A DNA stretch of 64,000 bases, from NCBI GenBank assembly GCA_035578155.1, contig JAPWDM010000008.1, positions 2,366,001 to 2,430,000 on the forward strand. The letters run 5' to 3'. Source of the stretch: Brachynemurus nebulosus (taxonomy: Eukaryota > Arthropoda > Insecta > Neuroptera > Myrmeleontidae). Numbering within the stretch: position 1 is the first letter of the stretch; the number at the start of each line of letters is the position of its first letter. The translations under genes and the position numbers were made by a program. The notes under the pieces are model-generated. The model was not told where the DNA came from. It worked only from the letters and a program-made list of their open reading frames with translations, and searched no databases. Shown here piece after piece: positions 44,863 to 55,986 of this stretch.

Positions 44863-45100
44863 AAGTTTCACTTTTTTAATGTTGGAACCTTATCTTTTTT
44901 TGTAACCTTATCTATTGTACTTATCACTTTGCAGTAAAAAGTCCGGCATTTTGAGATAAAAAAATTTTTCCATATGGTTTATTTAAAAGCGTTAAAATAC
45001 ATATATTACGATTTGGGTACAGTTGGACCTCACACAGTATGTCTTCAACCTACATGACCTTGAAAATGTTTCAAAACATGTGTTACACCTTAAATGGTTT

Positions 45101-45940
45101 TTATCTTGTATGCATTCTTTTGTGTGTTTTTAAATGACTGGACTGTGAAAATGTTTTACTACATATATCACATTTGAATGGTTTTTCTCCTGTGTGTATT
45201 CTTTCATGATCCTTCAAATTACCTGACTGAGAAAATGTTTTAAAACATACATCACATTCAAATGGTTTATCTCCTGTATGCGTTCGTTCATGTCTCCGTA
45301 AAGAAAATTGATAAGAAAATGTTTTAAAACACACATTACACTTGAATGGTTTTTCTTTTGTATGTGTTCTTTCATGTACATTTAACTGGCCTAACCGAGC
45401 AAACGTTTTCAGACACAGATTGCATTTGTATGGTTTTTCTCCAGTATGTGTTCTTTTATGCCTTAGTAAATCACCCCCTTGATAAAATGTTTTCAGACAT
45501 ATATTACATTTAAAGGGCCTATACCCTGTATGTATTCTTTCATGTCGGCTCAAATAATTTGAACGAGAAAATGTTTTCAGACATACATTGCATATAAATG
45601 ATTTTTTTCCTGTATGTTGTATTGGTTGATATGTTTGCTCAGTGCCACCCTCTGTATTAGATATTTCTGAATTTTCGCCAAATAGAACGTTTTTTTCTGT
45701 TAACATATCCTCGTCATCATCTTCTAATTTAATTTCCGTATGCAAAGTTTTCAATGAATCACCAGTGTTATTATTTTCTCTCAGTTCCAATTTTATTTCA
45801 TTTTCACAATATAAAGAATTGGATTCAGTTTTTGTTATAACATTATTTATAAAAGTGTTGTCGACATTCTGTAAATTTTCCTCCTCTTTTATTCTAACAG
45901 CAAATGTTTCAATTACTGAAGTAGATCCTGTATTTTCCAT
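45101..45940 (-). CDS. Clan B zinc-finger gene B3, single exon, six fingers
   Basis: 279 residues from a MENTGS start that fits the clan. The acidic N-terminus (~1-105) has IKEE, IKLE (EIKLELRE) and IKLE (LHTEIKLEDDDED). Six C2H2 fingers follow. The first three have Leu after the knuckle (CLKTF) and linkers HTGYRPF, HTGEKPY and HTKEKPF, so it is the most divergent clan B member. The frame ends MHTR-stop at a linker. Directly after, a seventh knuckle can be read only with a base removed (CNTCFETFSR), so the protein has been shortened by a stop and a frameshift. Otherwise intact. Probable nuclear DNA-binding regulator. Confidence 0.9.
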   Translation of the reverse strand: MENTGSTSVIETFAVRIKEEENLQNVDNTFINNVITKTESNSLYCENEIKLELRENNNTGDSLKTLHTEIKLEDDDEDMLTEKNVLFGENSEISNTEGGTEQTYQPIQHTGKKSFICNVCLKTFSRSNYLSRHERIHTGYRPFKCNICLKTFYQGGDLLRHKRTHTGEKPYKCNLCLKTFARLGQLNVHERTHTKEKPFKCNVCFKTFSYQFSLRRHERTHTGDKPFECDVCFKTFSQSGNLKDHERIHTGEKPFKCDICSKTFSQSSHLKTHKRMHTR

Positions 45941-46395
45941 TTTCTTTATCTTCTAAAGTGTAGTTTTAAGGGTTTTAATTAAGGATATATTTCCCCAGTC
46001 ACATCGAGTGTACACCTGAATTTTTTTTTAAATTAATCATAATTAATTAAATTATTACTGGAGACACTTATTTAATGAATTAAAATGCGTACTTTATAAG
46101 AAATTATATAAATTAATAATTTTTTTCTATAAAATAAAGATTTAAATTGACTATGGTTGGCGTTGGATTTAACAGCTAATCAGAAGTTTCTATTCTGACA
46201 GTTGACATATGAAGGATGTTCCATTTAGGAAACACTGTGTAATACACTGCATTTTTTTCACAAAAAAGCTATTTTTTTAAAATTTTGCATCTAAAAGCAA
46301 TTAAAATGTTAAAATTTAAAAAAAAATTAGTTGTTTGTGAAAAAAATGCACTGTGTTGTCTGTGTTTCGAAAATGGAAAACACTCACTATATGTT
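45941..46395. other. 5' flank of B3 and spacer
   Basis: The first ~60 bases upstream of the ATG (AAACTACACTTTAGAAGATAAAG on the minus strand) weakly resemble the B1/B2 flank. Near 46240-46370 an inverted CACTGTGTAATACAC.../GTGTTGTCTG block resembles 18960-19460. Confidence 0.35.
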
Positions 46396-47087
46396 TTACT
46401 CAAGCCCTAAGCGTATTTGTAGAAAACTGTGGGTAGCAGTGTGCCAACGACTGGTTGATACCGCTTAAGACATTTAATTAGTCGCTGTCGGTCACTCAAT
46501 GCACAACGCATTATGTTGTATTGTTGGACCATTGTTAGCTGGGACCCCACCTTGCTCCGTCCGACAATACGTGTTTTATAATTGTGTCTGTGACAACTAA
46601 CACAGTTGCAAAGATAAAACCAACACCACTACACACAGTGTGTACCTACACAACATAGTAGTGTGAAATAGAGGGGATTTTTTGTCTACATTGGTATCAC
46701 TAGTGCAGAGATAGCAACTTGGCTTCTGATTTCTGTGGTTTTACCCAAGCCCTAAGCGTATGTGTAAAAAACTGTGGATAGCAGTGTATCTGAGTGTGGC
46801 AGATACCGGTTACGGCATTTAGTCAATCGGTGTTGGTCACTGAGTGCACTACGATTGTAATGTATTGTTAGACCATTATTGCTTGAACTGCACGTTGCTC
46901 TGCCCGATAATACGTGTTTTGTAGTTGTGTGTATGAATACTCACACAAAAGCAAACATCAAACCCACACCACTACAAACAGTGTGTACCTACACAACATA
47001 GTGGTGGGAAGTAGAGGGGTTTTTTGTCTACACTGGTATCACTAGTATAGAAACAGCAACTTGGTTTCTGAATTATTCTGTGGAATT
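46396..47087. repeat. Tandem duplication of a ~345-bp unit
   Basis: Two head-to-tail units begin CAAGCCCTAAGCGTAT and share GTGTGTACCTACACAACATAG and TTTTTTGTCTACA, at roughly 80% identity by eye. Non-coding; possibly satellite-derived. Confidence 0.75.
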
Positions 47088-47305
47088 ATTAATACGTAGA
47101 ATTATTAGTCCTAGAAGTCTGGAACAATTTTTCGTGAATGGCCCCCTCTATTTTGAATATCTTTTGTATAAACTTTGTTTCGATTAGATGCATATTTTAG
47201 GAATAAATCGAATGGAAACTCCTGAAAAACTCATATGGTATACATACACAGTTGTTTTTACTCTGTAAATTCATCATGCTCTTAATATATTAATCTTCAA
47301 TATAT

Positions 47306-48060
47306 GAGTCGCCTAGTATCAAAATCTACTAATTCCACTTTATAAAGATCGTGGGAAATCGCAAAAAACCATAACTCAGTTCAAAATTAATTTTTCGATT
47401 AAAAAGTTATAATTATATTAACTAACAAGGTAGAAAAGATGATTATTAAAAAACAAAATTATCGTTTTACCCCTTTTTTAATCAAAATTATTTGAATTTA
47501 TTAAGTTTTGATAGTAACATTTATATAAAGCGCTTGTTAAAATAGAAATTATAAGGGAAATTTATTAAAAAAAACTTGATTGAGCAATATTGGACGTATC
47601 AGGGTTACACGATACAATTTGTTTTGTAATATTGTAAACGTTGTAAACTATTTTCATTTTGTCACTTAAAGCAAAGTGCTTACTTAGTAATTCATTTACA
47701 TCTACGATTTCATTATTTAAAATTTTAAATAAATACTAAAATACAAATTTTACGTGAAAACATAATTTTATACTTCGTACGTCCCACATGTCAATGAAAA
47801 AATTAAAATTTGAACGGTTAAAATCTAAAATATAGGTTATGTATAGGTATTTAGCAGGATTTGTAAAGCTTTCAATGTAATTTTAGCAGGATTTGAAAAT
47901 TGTGTTATATTTCAGTTGCAGATTTCTTTAGTAAGCAGTTAAAATTACAACAAAAAATGTTAAGGGGCATATGCCTTGTTGCATTTAAAAATTAATGACC
48001 CTAAAAAATCAAAAAATTCGAAAAGTGCATTTAGTAGATTTTGATACTAGGCGATACATA
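47306..48060. mobile_element. ~755-bp element with inverted GCCTAGTATCAAAATC termini
   Basis: TCGCCTAGTATCAAAATCTA at the left is inverted at the right end (TAGATTTTGATACTAGGCGA). No ORF. It directly precedes the mariner fragment. Confidence 0.65.
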
Positions 48061-48077
48061 TATTTTTTTTTAATGGG

Positions 48078-48420
48078 TTGAAAATTGAAGTAAATAGTGT
48101 GCATATCCGCCATTGCCTTCTATACGAATTTAATCAAGGAAAAAGTGTTGCTGAAGCTCAAAGAATAATCTGTGCAACTTATGGTGACATTGCTATTGAT
48201 GACAGTACGTGTCCAAGATGGTTTCGGAAATTTAAAAATGGAGATTTCAATTTAAATGATAAACCACGCTCTGAAGCTTCCAACAATCAGTGACGAGGAA
48301 CTGCGAGAATTACTGGACCAAAATTCTGCGCAAACACACCAACAACTTATAAAAAAGTTAAACGTCACTCAACAAACTGTTTCCAAAAGTTTACATGCTT
48401 TTTTTGCAAAAAACGGGTAG
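48078..48420 (+). pseudogene. Mariner transposase fragment (DNA-binding half)
   Basis: Frame 1 (48078-48293) reads RHCLLYEFNQGKSVAEAQR... through WFRKFKNGDFNLNDKPRS, the first helix-turn-helix of Mos1/SETMAR-type mariner transposases. After a one-base insertion at ~48275 the second helix-turn-helix continues in another frame (TISDEELRELL ... QQTVSKSLHAF) and stops at 48420. The DD34D catalytic part is absent. A relic. Confidence 0.85.
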
Positions 48421-48788
48421 AACTTACTTGTACACCTAATAAATAAGCAAGATTAATCTAATAAAATTAGTGATTTTATTTAAAATTAAAAAATGGTGCG
48501 CCTAAAAACCGATCTAATTAAAAAATACGCTGCCAGTAGGGTGGGCACACAGCTTCCTCGTAGTCGTAAAAGGCTTTAAAACAGTATTCTACCAAATATA
48601 CATATTATATACCGTGAAATTATATTTTCGCCTTGAAGTTTATAAAAAACTATTGTAACTCAAAAGACTTAAAGGCTAAATTATAAAACAATAGCAAAAA
48701 TATTTTAGAAACTAACCCCCAATATACCCTAAAAATTTGAGCGAGATAGGACTAGCAGTAAATAAGATATTGACATTTAATGGGATTT

Positions 48789-49078
48789 CATGGTAGCGGC
48801 GTAGCTACCGTTACTCCGATTTCGATTAAATTCATAGGGGACCATATAGGAACCAAACTACATAATTTCTGAAAATTTCATAAAATAGAATTGAGTAGTT
48901 CAGAAGTTATGCCACTTGGTGCAATTTTGGAATGACATGGTAGCGGCGTTGCTACCGTTACTCCGATTTTGATTAAATTCATAGGGGACCATCGCGGAGC
49001 CAAACTGCATAATTTCTGAAAATTTCATTAAAAACAATCGAATAGTTCGGAAGTTATGCCACTTGGTGCAAAATTGGA
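48789..49078. repeat. 147-bp tandem duplication
   Basis: Units begin CATGGTAGCGGCG and end near GCCACTTGGTGCAA; two copies at 48789 and 48936, about 90% identical. Followed by GACACACAGACGGACAGACA, a tract common at the ends of retroelements. Confidence 0.75.
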
Positions 49079-49239
49079 GACACACAGACGGACAGACAGA
49101 CGGACGGCTCAAACCAAAATTGTTCAGGAAGCTCTAAAACGTAAAATGTGCATAAAAAATTTGATTTTGAAGAGAAAAAATTTTTTATTTTTCAAAAGTG
49201 ATCACAATGCTTCCGCTACTTTAGTAGTCTCGGAAGCAA

Positions 49240-49643
49240 TATAATGAAGAAGTTAAAAAATTAATTAACGATAATAAAAGCATCTTTTCTGACAGAGATA
49301 GACATTATTTAGTGGAAATGAATCCAAGAGCTCCTAGAATGTACGGACTCGTAACGACACACAAACCTGATAATCCAATAAGGTCTGCAGATTCCCATGT
49401 CCGTTGTCCGTCACATAAATTAACAAAACATTTAGACATTTTATTTATAAGACAGAAGCTCAGTTCAACTCTACACATAGTGTTAAAAATTCTTTCGAAC
49501 TAATAGATAAACTCAAAAGTACTCCTTTCTCAAATCGATACAAGTTGGCCTCCCCAGATATACGCAGCATGTTTACTAATATTTCCACTAAACTTGTTTT
49601 CCTTGTTTTTGACTCCGCCCAATACTTCTATTCCTACTAATTT
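49240..49643 (+). pseudogene. Penelope-like reverse transcriptase fragment
   Basis: NPRAPRMYGLVTTHKPDNPIR matches the Penelope RT start (APRxYGLPKxHK), then HKLTKHLD, then after a frameshift near 49450 KNSFELIDKL and YKLASPDIRSMFTNI, the place of the first catalytic Asp (usually SFDVVSLFTN). It stops soon after. GIY-YIG and the remaining RT motifs are missing. The RNA-like tail downstream (GATCGAAACATGTCTTAAG) also looks Penelope-like. Confidence 0.75.
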
Positions 49644-49823
49644 ACCATCATGCATTGCTACAATTTATAAAGATTTAGAATAAATAGGCATGTATCTGAA
49701 TGTAATCTTTACACGTGAAAGAATGGTCATATTGATCGAAACATGTCTTAAGAGTTTCTATTATTCAATAAAAGTGGTATTTTGCAAAGTAAGTGTTTTT
49801 ATTTACTAATATTATATTTTACA

Positions 49824-51308
49824 TTAATGCGGTTTCTCATCACAGTGAATTCTTTCATGTATTTTTAAATCAACTGAAGTAGTAAATGTTTTAGTACATA
49901 TATTACACTTGTATGATTTTTCACTACAGTGAACTCTTTCATGTTTTTTTAAATTACTTAAATCACTAAATGCTTTAGAACATATATTACACTGGTATGG
50001 TTTTTCACCAGTGTGAATTTTTTCATGTTTTTTTAAATTATTTGACTGAATAAATGTTTTAAAACATATATTACACATGTATGGTTTTTCATTACTGTGA
50101 ATTTTTTTATGTATATTTAAATTACTTGAAGCGACAAATGTTTTAGTACATATATTACACTTGTATGGTCTTTCACCGGTGTGAATTCTTTCATGTATTT
50201 TTAATTCACCTGAAGTAGTAAATGTTTTAGTACATATGTTACACTTGTATGGTTTTTCATTACTGTGAATTCCTTCATGTTTTTTTAAATTACTTAAATC
50301 ACTGAATGTTTTAGAACATACATTACACCGGTATGGTTTTTCACCATTGTGAATTTTTTCATGTTTTTCTAAATGATTTGACTGAATAAATGTTTTAAAA
50401 CATATATTACACTTGTATGGCTTTTCACCACTGTGGACTCTTTCATGTTTTTTTAGATTACTTAAATTACTGAATGTTTTAGTACATATATTACACGTGT
50501 ATGGTTTTTCACCACTGTGAATTCTTTCATGAGTTTTTAAAACATTGGATTGGTTAAATGTTTTAGAACACACATTACATTTGTATGGTTTTTCAGCACT
50601 GTGGACTCTTTCATGTTTTTTTAAATTACTTAAATCACTGAATGTTTTAGTACATATATTACACTGGTACGGTTTTGCATCAGTGTGAATTCTTTCATGT
50701 TTTTTTAAATTACTTAAATCACTGAATGTTTTAGTACATATATTACACTGGTATGGTTTTTCACCACTGTGAATTCTTTCATGTGTTTTTAAATTATTTG
50801 ATTGAATAAATGTTTTAAAACATATATTACACGTGTATAGTTTTTCATCACTGTGAATTCTTTCATGTATTTTTAAATTACCTAAAGTAGTAAATGTTTT
50901 AGTACATGTATCACACTGAAATAGTTTTTTGCCAACACATTCAATTTTATTTTCTGGTAAATCTGCCGAATGATCTTCATCTATTTCATCTTGCTCAATT
51001 TTAATATCCGTATGTAAATTGTTTAAATCTTCACTCGACTCCTAAAATATTAGAAGTATTTTGACCGAAACATTTGCAAAATTTTATTTTGAAATTTATA
51101 ATTCAAACCAAGTATTTACCAGTTTTATATTGCGTTCTTTTAAGTCTGCATGAAATTTTGTATTTACTAAACAATTATTTTCTTGTGATAATTTAGTTGG
51201 TTCCAAAATTTTATTTTCCATTAATAGGACTAAATTGTTTTCTTGTAATTCATCTTTTTCCACTTTAATTTCTAACGTATGAAAACTTTCATGGGCCAAT
51301 TTCTCCAT
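49824..51308 (-). CDS. Clan A zinc-finger gene A5, two exons, thirteen fingers
   Basis: Exon 1 is 51120-51308 (63 codons, MEKLAHESF) and exon 2 is 49824-51041 (405 codons plus stop). The intron 51042-51119 (78 bp) has GTAAATAC/TTTTAG ends, phase 0; ~468 residues. Exon 2 has no in-frame ATG near its start, so its first 470 bases can be missed by ORF callers, but it is open throughout. Exon 1 has one acidic repeat (EIKVEKDE), the minimum in the clan; exon 2 adds DIKIEQDE. Thirteen fingers follow, with an alternating pattern: IQSNxL helices precede SDLSNLKKH helices at fingers 2-3, 7-8 and 11-12, and fingers 3 and 4 are nearly identical. Ends CDEKPH-stop in a linker. The 5' flank differs from A1-A4. 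Confidence 0.9.
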
Positions 51309-52355
51309 TTTAAATTTCGGTTTTCTTACTACACAGTACACAGGTTACGTCAAATCCTGTAAATTTTTCACCAATTTCCCTTAGGGGTAAATTCCAGTAC
51401 TGAGAAAACAAATGGAGGCGTGGTTTAATATTTAGCCTACTGGCAGTAGTTTCTTCATTCGTCATCAGATGGCAAAAATTGACACTTAAAAAAATGGTAG
51501 CAATTTGGGATTATTCGTTTTTATTTGAAAACAGTAAATTATTATGAAAAAATTAGAATGACATTCAAAAAATATGCCAGTTTGTATTTTGTAAATTAAA
51601 CAACACAAATTTTGTGAATTGACAAAATCTAATAAACAAACCTTGCCTACTAACAGTAGTTATTTTTTGACCACGAGTTCGCGTATCCAAATTTTACGTA
51701 TCCCATAAATTTTTTTGTGTTTGATGGTGGCCATGCAGTGAAAAATTCTACGTTAAAGGTTTCGATTACAATCGTTTAACTTAAAAAATTCTTATAAAAT
51801 TAGACTTCTGTTATGCTTCCGCTAACGTTGTTAATGTTGAGTCAGTGCTGCCAGTCTTACCAATTCAACATTAAAAATACCACGAAGGTGGGGTGGAGAT
51901 GGCATACAGTTTATGTGAATATTACAGAAGTGAAGCCTACACACATATTCACACACATTAACACACATGTAAAATAAAACGAGATGCAGATATTTTGTCA
52001 ATGCAAACAACACACACACTACTAAAAAACTGACAGTAGGAGCACCAGTGTTTGGCTTCAGATCATCTAACAAAATAACTAGTCCACTTACGTCATTGAA
52101 AAATACATATTGATCAAGCCTTACGCCATAGATAAAATACACCAGAGTTTTCATACATTTTCATTCTGTAAGATTGCCAACTTCAATAAATTTTATGGAT
52201 CCTATTTTATCTCTATAGAATTGAGAACGAGCGTGAAGAGTATAGATGTCGCTATTATCATGCGTAGTACACTCGAGAAGAACAGAGATGTGCAGAGATG
52301 AACTATCATACCTAAATAATTTTTGACCTTCTCCTCTGATAATCAGTTTCTCCTC
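51309..52355. other. 5' flank of A5 and spacer
   Basis: No conserved clan A block beyond the first ~40 bases. The ORFs at 51831-52154 and 52110-52301 have no recognised motif. Confidence 0.35.
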
Positions 52356-52756
52356 TGATTAATCCTCTTCATCGTCTTCTAACTTAATTTCGGTATGTAA
52401 ACTTTCCAAATTTATTATACCCCCAGTATTGCTTTCTTCCAGTTCCAATTTTATTTCGTTTCAATTATATGAAGATTCCGGTACTTCCGTTTTTGTTGTA
52501 TTTGAAAATGAACTGTCTACATTTTGTACATTTTTCCCCTTTTTTATTTAAACAGAGCGTTCTAAGAGCCACACAGTTTCAAAAGCATCAGCCTCTGATG
52601 TATACTTTTTACTCGTTGTAAGCAACTCAAAAACTGAAATAGAACTATGTGCCTTACTCTTTTTACGTATAGGCGAATTTTATTATCCAAAAAGAGTAAG
52701 ATATATCATTCTATTTCAAGTTGCTTACAACGAGTAAAAAGCTCCGTATTTTTCGT
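52356..52756 (-). pseudogene. Clan B N-terminal pseudogene B4
   Basis: Reads LHTEIKLEDDEED, EIKLELEES (in EIKLELEE context), TKTEVPESS and YTSEADAF in clan B order, but no finger follows. The start codon is ACG (52754-52756) instead of ATG. A 137-bp foldback element (52605-52741) sits four codons in, and an insertion plus stop lies near 52540-52575. A dead 5' remnant next to B5, which it most resembles. Confidence 0.75.
52605..52741. mobile_element. 137-bp palindromic MITE
   Basis: CTTTTTACTCGTTGTAAGCAACT and its exact inverse bound the element; ACTCTTTTT/AAAAAGAGT pairs inside. It interrupts the first codons of pseudogene B4. Confidence 0.75.
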
Positions 52757-53029
52757 TTTCTTTTTTCTTTGAATATTGAGGTTTGAGTCGTTTTGAGGTT
52801 TTGACAGTCATCGAGTCTAAAGTCTGAACACTCTGAACGTTAATTATGTGGTTAGCGTGGTTAATTCATCTTAAGCTGTGACCAGCGCGACCAGTGTTGG
52901 AAATTTTTTTTTTGCAAATTATGTGATCAGGCATGCCAAATTATAGTACATACTTCGTAATATTTCTTGAAAAAAGTACAACCATGCTGACTATACAAGG
53001 TGTACCAACTCTATGTAATTTACTTATTG

Positions 53030-53460
53030 TTAGGCTGGTCATCCATTGGTTGCGGAAACGTGCGAAATTTATTTGGGACGAATACGCATGAAAACGGACG
53101 AATGATCCAAACAGCTGTGAAGCTATACACCCTCGTCCATTGAAAGCGTCTCGTTCGTACGTTTCCGTGCGTATAATTGCAACGTGCGAACAAACCCAAT
53201 TTTGTTTGGATTTTTTCGCGCGAAAACATCCGTTTCGTGAGATTTTTATTTTTATTGTGATGAAACTGAAGGTAAATTACTGTGTATCTTTACATATTAC
53301 GTGCCATAATTTTTTTTTACGTATTTTTATAGCATTTATAGCTTGAGAAAAAAAAATTAAAAAGACTGACGAATATTGGGCTAGTGGACGGACAGCAGAC
53401 ATCATTTCGGACGAACGACAAACGTGCATAATCGTCTGAATCAAATATCGCAATTTTTTA
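53030..53460. repeat. Repeat related to 26905-26965
   Basis: GTCATCCATTGGTTGCGGAAA at the left recurs near 26907, and ATCGTCTGAATCAAATATCGCA at the right is its inverted partner there. Probably a MITE with diverged termini; not resolved. Confidence 0.4.
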
Positions 53461-54250
53461 TCGCCATTAAAGTAATCACATCAGTAAATTTTTTTTCCTA
53501 CGATCTTAGTGGAAAGAAGGCTTTTGCGCTCTGTGGAGAAAGCGCAAAATGGCTATTTGCCAAAGACTGTCGTTATTTAATGACGATTTGCCAAAGACTC
53601 AACGTATATTTAATTACAACTCGGGTAGGCGTTGTCTATATTTTCTATGGTAACAAATAAACAGATTCTACAATCATTAGTTTTATGGTAATCAAGTGAA
53701 ATATTAATTTTATTAAATTTCAAAATAACTAGAAAATATTAATTAAAAATAAAAAAATAACTATAATTAATAAAAAATAAGAATAAAAAATTTTAAGAAA
53801 TCTATACATATATGATGGAAATATATAATTGTGATAGTGATTTCTCAAGTACACCTCCAAATATTTCTGAAGCTGCAAAACATTAAAGTAAATATTAACG
53901 TCCATTATTATTTTTTTAAGTATCTTTTAAATAAAAAATACATTTTATAAGATTGTAGAAAAAATTTTGTGTGTAATTCGAGCACAAAATGATATTGCCG
54001 CTCTGATGAAGTTAACGCGCTCCGCCTGCCGGCGTCGTGCGTCAACATTTTCAATCGAGCGACAATATACCATTTTGCGTTCTTAATACACAAATAACTA
54101 TAATATATTTGTAATACAGAGCATTCTGTCTAGTCGATTCTCACCTCAATGGTCTTACCAATGCTACTTGTAGTGATAAAACTGTGGGAACATTTGAAAA
54201 TCAAGTAATTTTTATAGACGTATTATATTATATACATCGAGGGACTGAAG
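53461..54250. repeat. Dispersed repeat, copy with extra central sequence
   Basis: 53461-53500 (CCATTAAAGTAATCACATCAG) and 54095-54250 (CATTCTGTCTAG, GGTCTTACCAATGCTACTTG) match adjacent sequence at 62625-62820, where the ~600 bp between them is absent. Either an insertion here or a deletion there. Confidence 0.5.
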
Positions 54251-54551
54251 TGTGAGTCTTAATCTCAATATCGAACGTGAAGTTTATTGCCAGAGGGCCT
54301 GTAAAGGCGCGAGGGCAATAATTCACACGAGGGATCAAAAAAATTTAATTTAAAACTATAAAAATGTGACATAACTATGGAAATTAAACAAAATTTAATT
54401 AATTTTTTAAAAACTCAACAATTTCTTTTTCTAGTTACAGGAAAAATCAACAGTTTTTTTACTTAGTTACAAGACACCTGTTGCTATCTAAGAGAATGTG
54501 ACGTAACTAACAGCTAATAAACGTTTCCCGCGCAAATTTTGAGAACAATTA

Positions 54552-54925
54552 CAGCAACAGCTCGCTATAGAAAACACTTTGGAATGTGCGATAGAATTAT
54601 ACTTCTTACTCTGTTTACGTAATAAATCAACAATATACAGATTGCTTACTGTGACTTTCGACAAAATACAATTGAAATATAAACATACATAAATTAATAA
54701 ATTTTTAGTAGAAATAAAACTGGTACATTTTGAAAAAGAATTGTAGTTATTTTTTGTTGTTAAGTTTAAGGTAAAGGTTATGTTTCACGTTTTTGATCAC
54801 ACGATATTAATTATGTTAACCACCCGGTATATAAGTACAGGGATATTTTATTGGTTAAAAAGAGTAGGAAGTATAATTCTGTCTCACATTTCAAAGTGTT
54901 CTTTATAGTGAGCTGTTGGTCTACT
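54552..54925. mobile_element. MITE Y, copy 2
   Basis: Close match to 13112-13500, with termini CAACAGCTCGCTATAGAAAAC / complement. Confidence 0.7.
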
Positions 54926-55420
54926 AAAATAGTTTTTTCTAACCATTCGCGACATAAGCATGCATAACATAAATAAATATGTGCTTTAGAATAATTTCAC
55001 AAAATTTCTCAGATTTCCCATTCAAAGTAAAAACGCAACTAATGTTTGTAGCATTTTTCGAACAAATTTATGTGTAATTCAACCAATCCAAGTACATAGG
55101 GTAAACACCCCTGGTCTTTGACATTGATATAACTCCGTGAATTTGTTTGCACCCAAGACCAAAAATCAGGATAATTTATGATGAAATAATTCGAATTTTT
55201 TTAATAAAGAGAAAAATTTATTCTTTTAAACACACGTAATGTTACATGCCACAATATACAAGTTTATTTTAAATAAAAACAAAGAGGAAAATACTAATGT
55301 AAGATGAACTCAAAAATAAATATTATATAATAAAATGAAATTAATTTCTGGCAGCGCCATCTTAATTAACTTATTACTATATTATTATTATTTATTAGTG
55401 TGAAGTTTTTTGACGTGTCT
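54926..55420. other. Spacer and former 3' end of B5
   Basis: 55387-55420 on the minus strand encodes the detached end of the last B5 finger (RHVKKLHTNK, stop). The rest shows nothing. Confidence 0.45.
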
Positions 55421-55428
55421 ATTGAAAC

Positions 55429-55986
55429 TAGGGTTTCCGATCTCTGGCCAAAAAATCGATCTTGTGGATCGATTCGAATCGTCAAACCAAAAACCGATGC
55501 AGGAGAAAATCGGCTTACAAAAGATCGATCTGACGAAAATCGATTCAATTTTTGTACTTACAGAAAATAAAAGATATATAAAAGTTTTAATGAAGTTTCT
55601 TACTGGGTCATCACAAATCAGTTTCAAAAAAATTTATTTCTTTTGAAGATGAACTGCTGAATTCAATATGAATAAAATGGTTCCCAGTTTGCTAAAAGTG
55701 TCACATAAATTCAAAATTTGACTCAATTTTCTATAAATGAATCATAAAAGTGGTAAAATTATTTGACAACATAAATAGTTAAAATATATTTTACAATAAT
55801 TTTGAAAAAATATCATATTTTTACTAAAAATATTCTAATTTAAATTCGAAAAGATCGATCTCCGATCCCGTAAATTTTTCACGATCTCTGTATCGATTTA
55901 GTCTCCGAAGAATCGATGCGAAAAATCGAAGATTGGCTCTCCAAAAATCGATTTTCGATAAAATCGAATCGAGATCGGAAACCCTA
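55429..55986. mobile_element. hAT-type MITE inserted in B5
   Basis: 16-bp termini TAGGGTTTCCGATCTC / complement, perfect, with an exact 8-bp duplication ATTGAAAC (55421-55428 and 55987-55994). Dense in ATCGAT words. It lies within the last finger of B5 and its terminal TAG is now that gene's stop codon. Confidence 0.92.

Noticed and set aside
53985..54060. Local GC-rich segment (CTCCGCCTGCCGGCGTCG) as a gene or CpG island
   Set aside because: Very short, without open frame support or repeat partner in the window.
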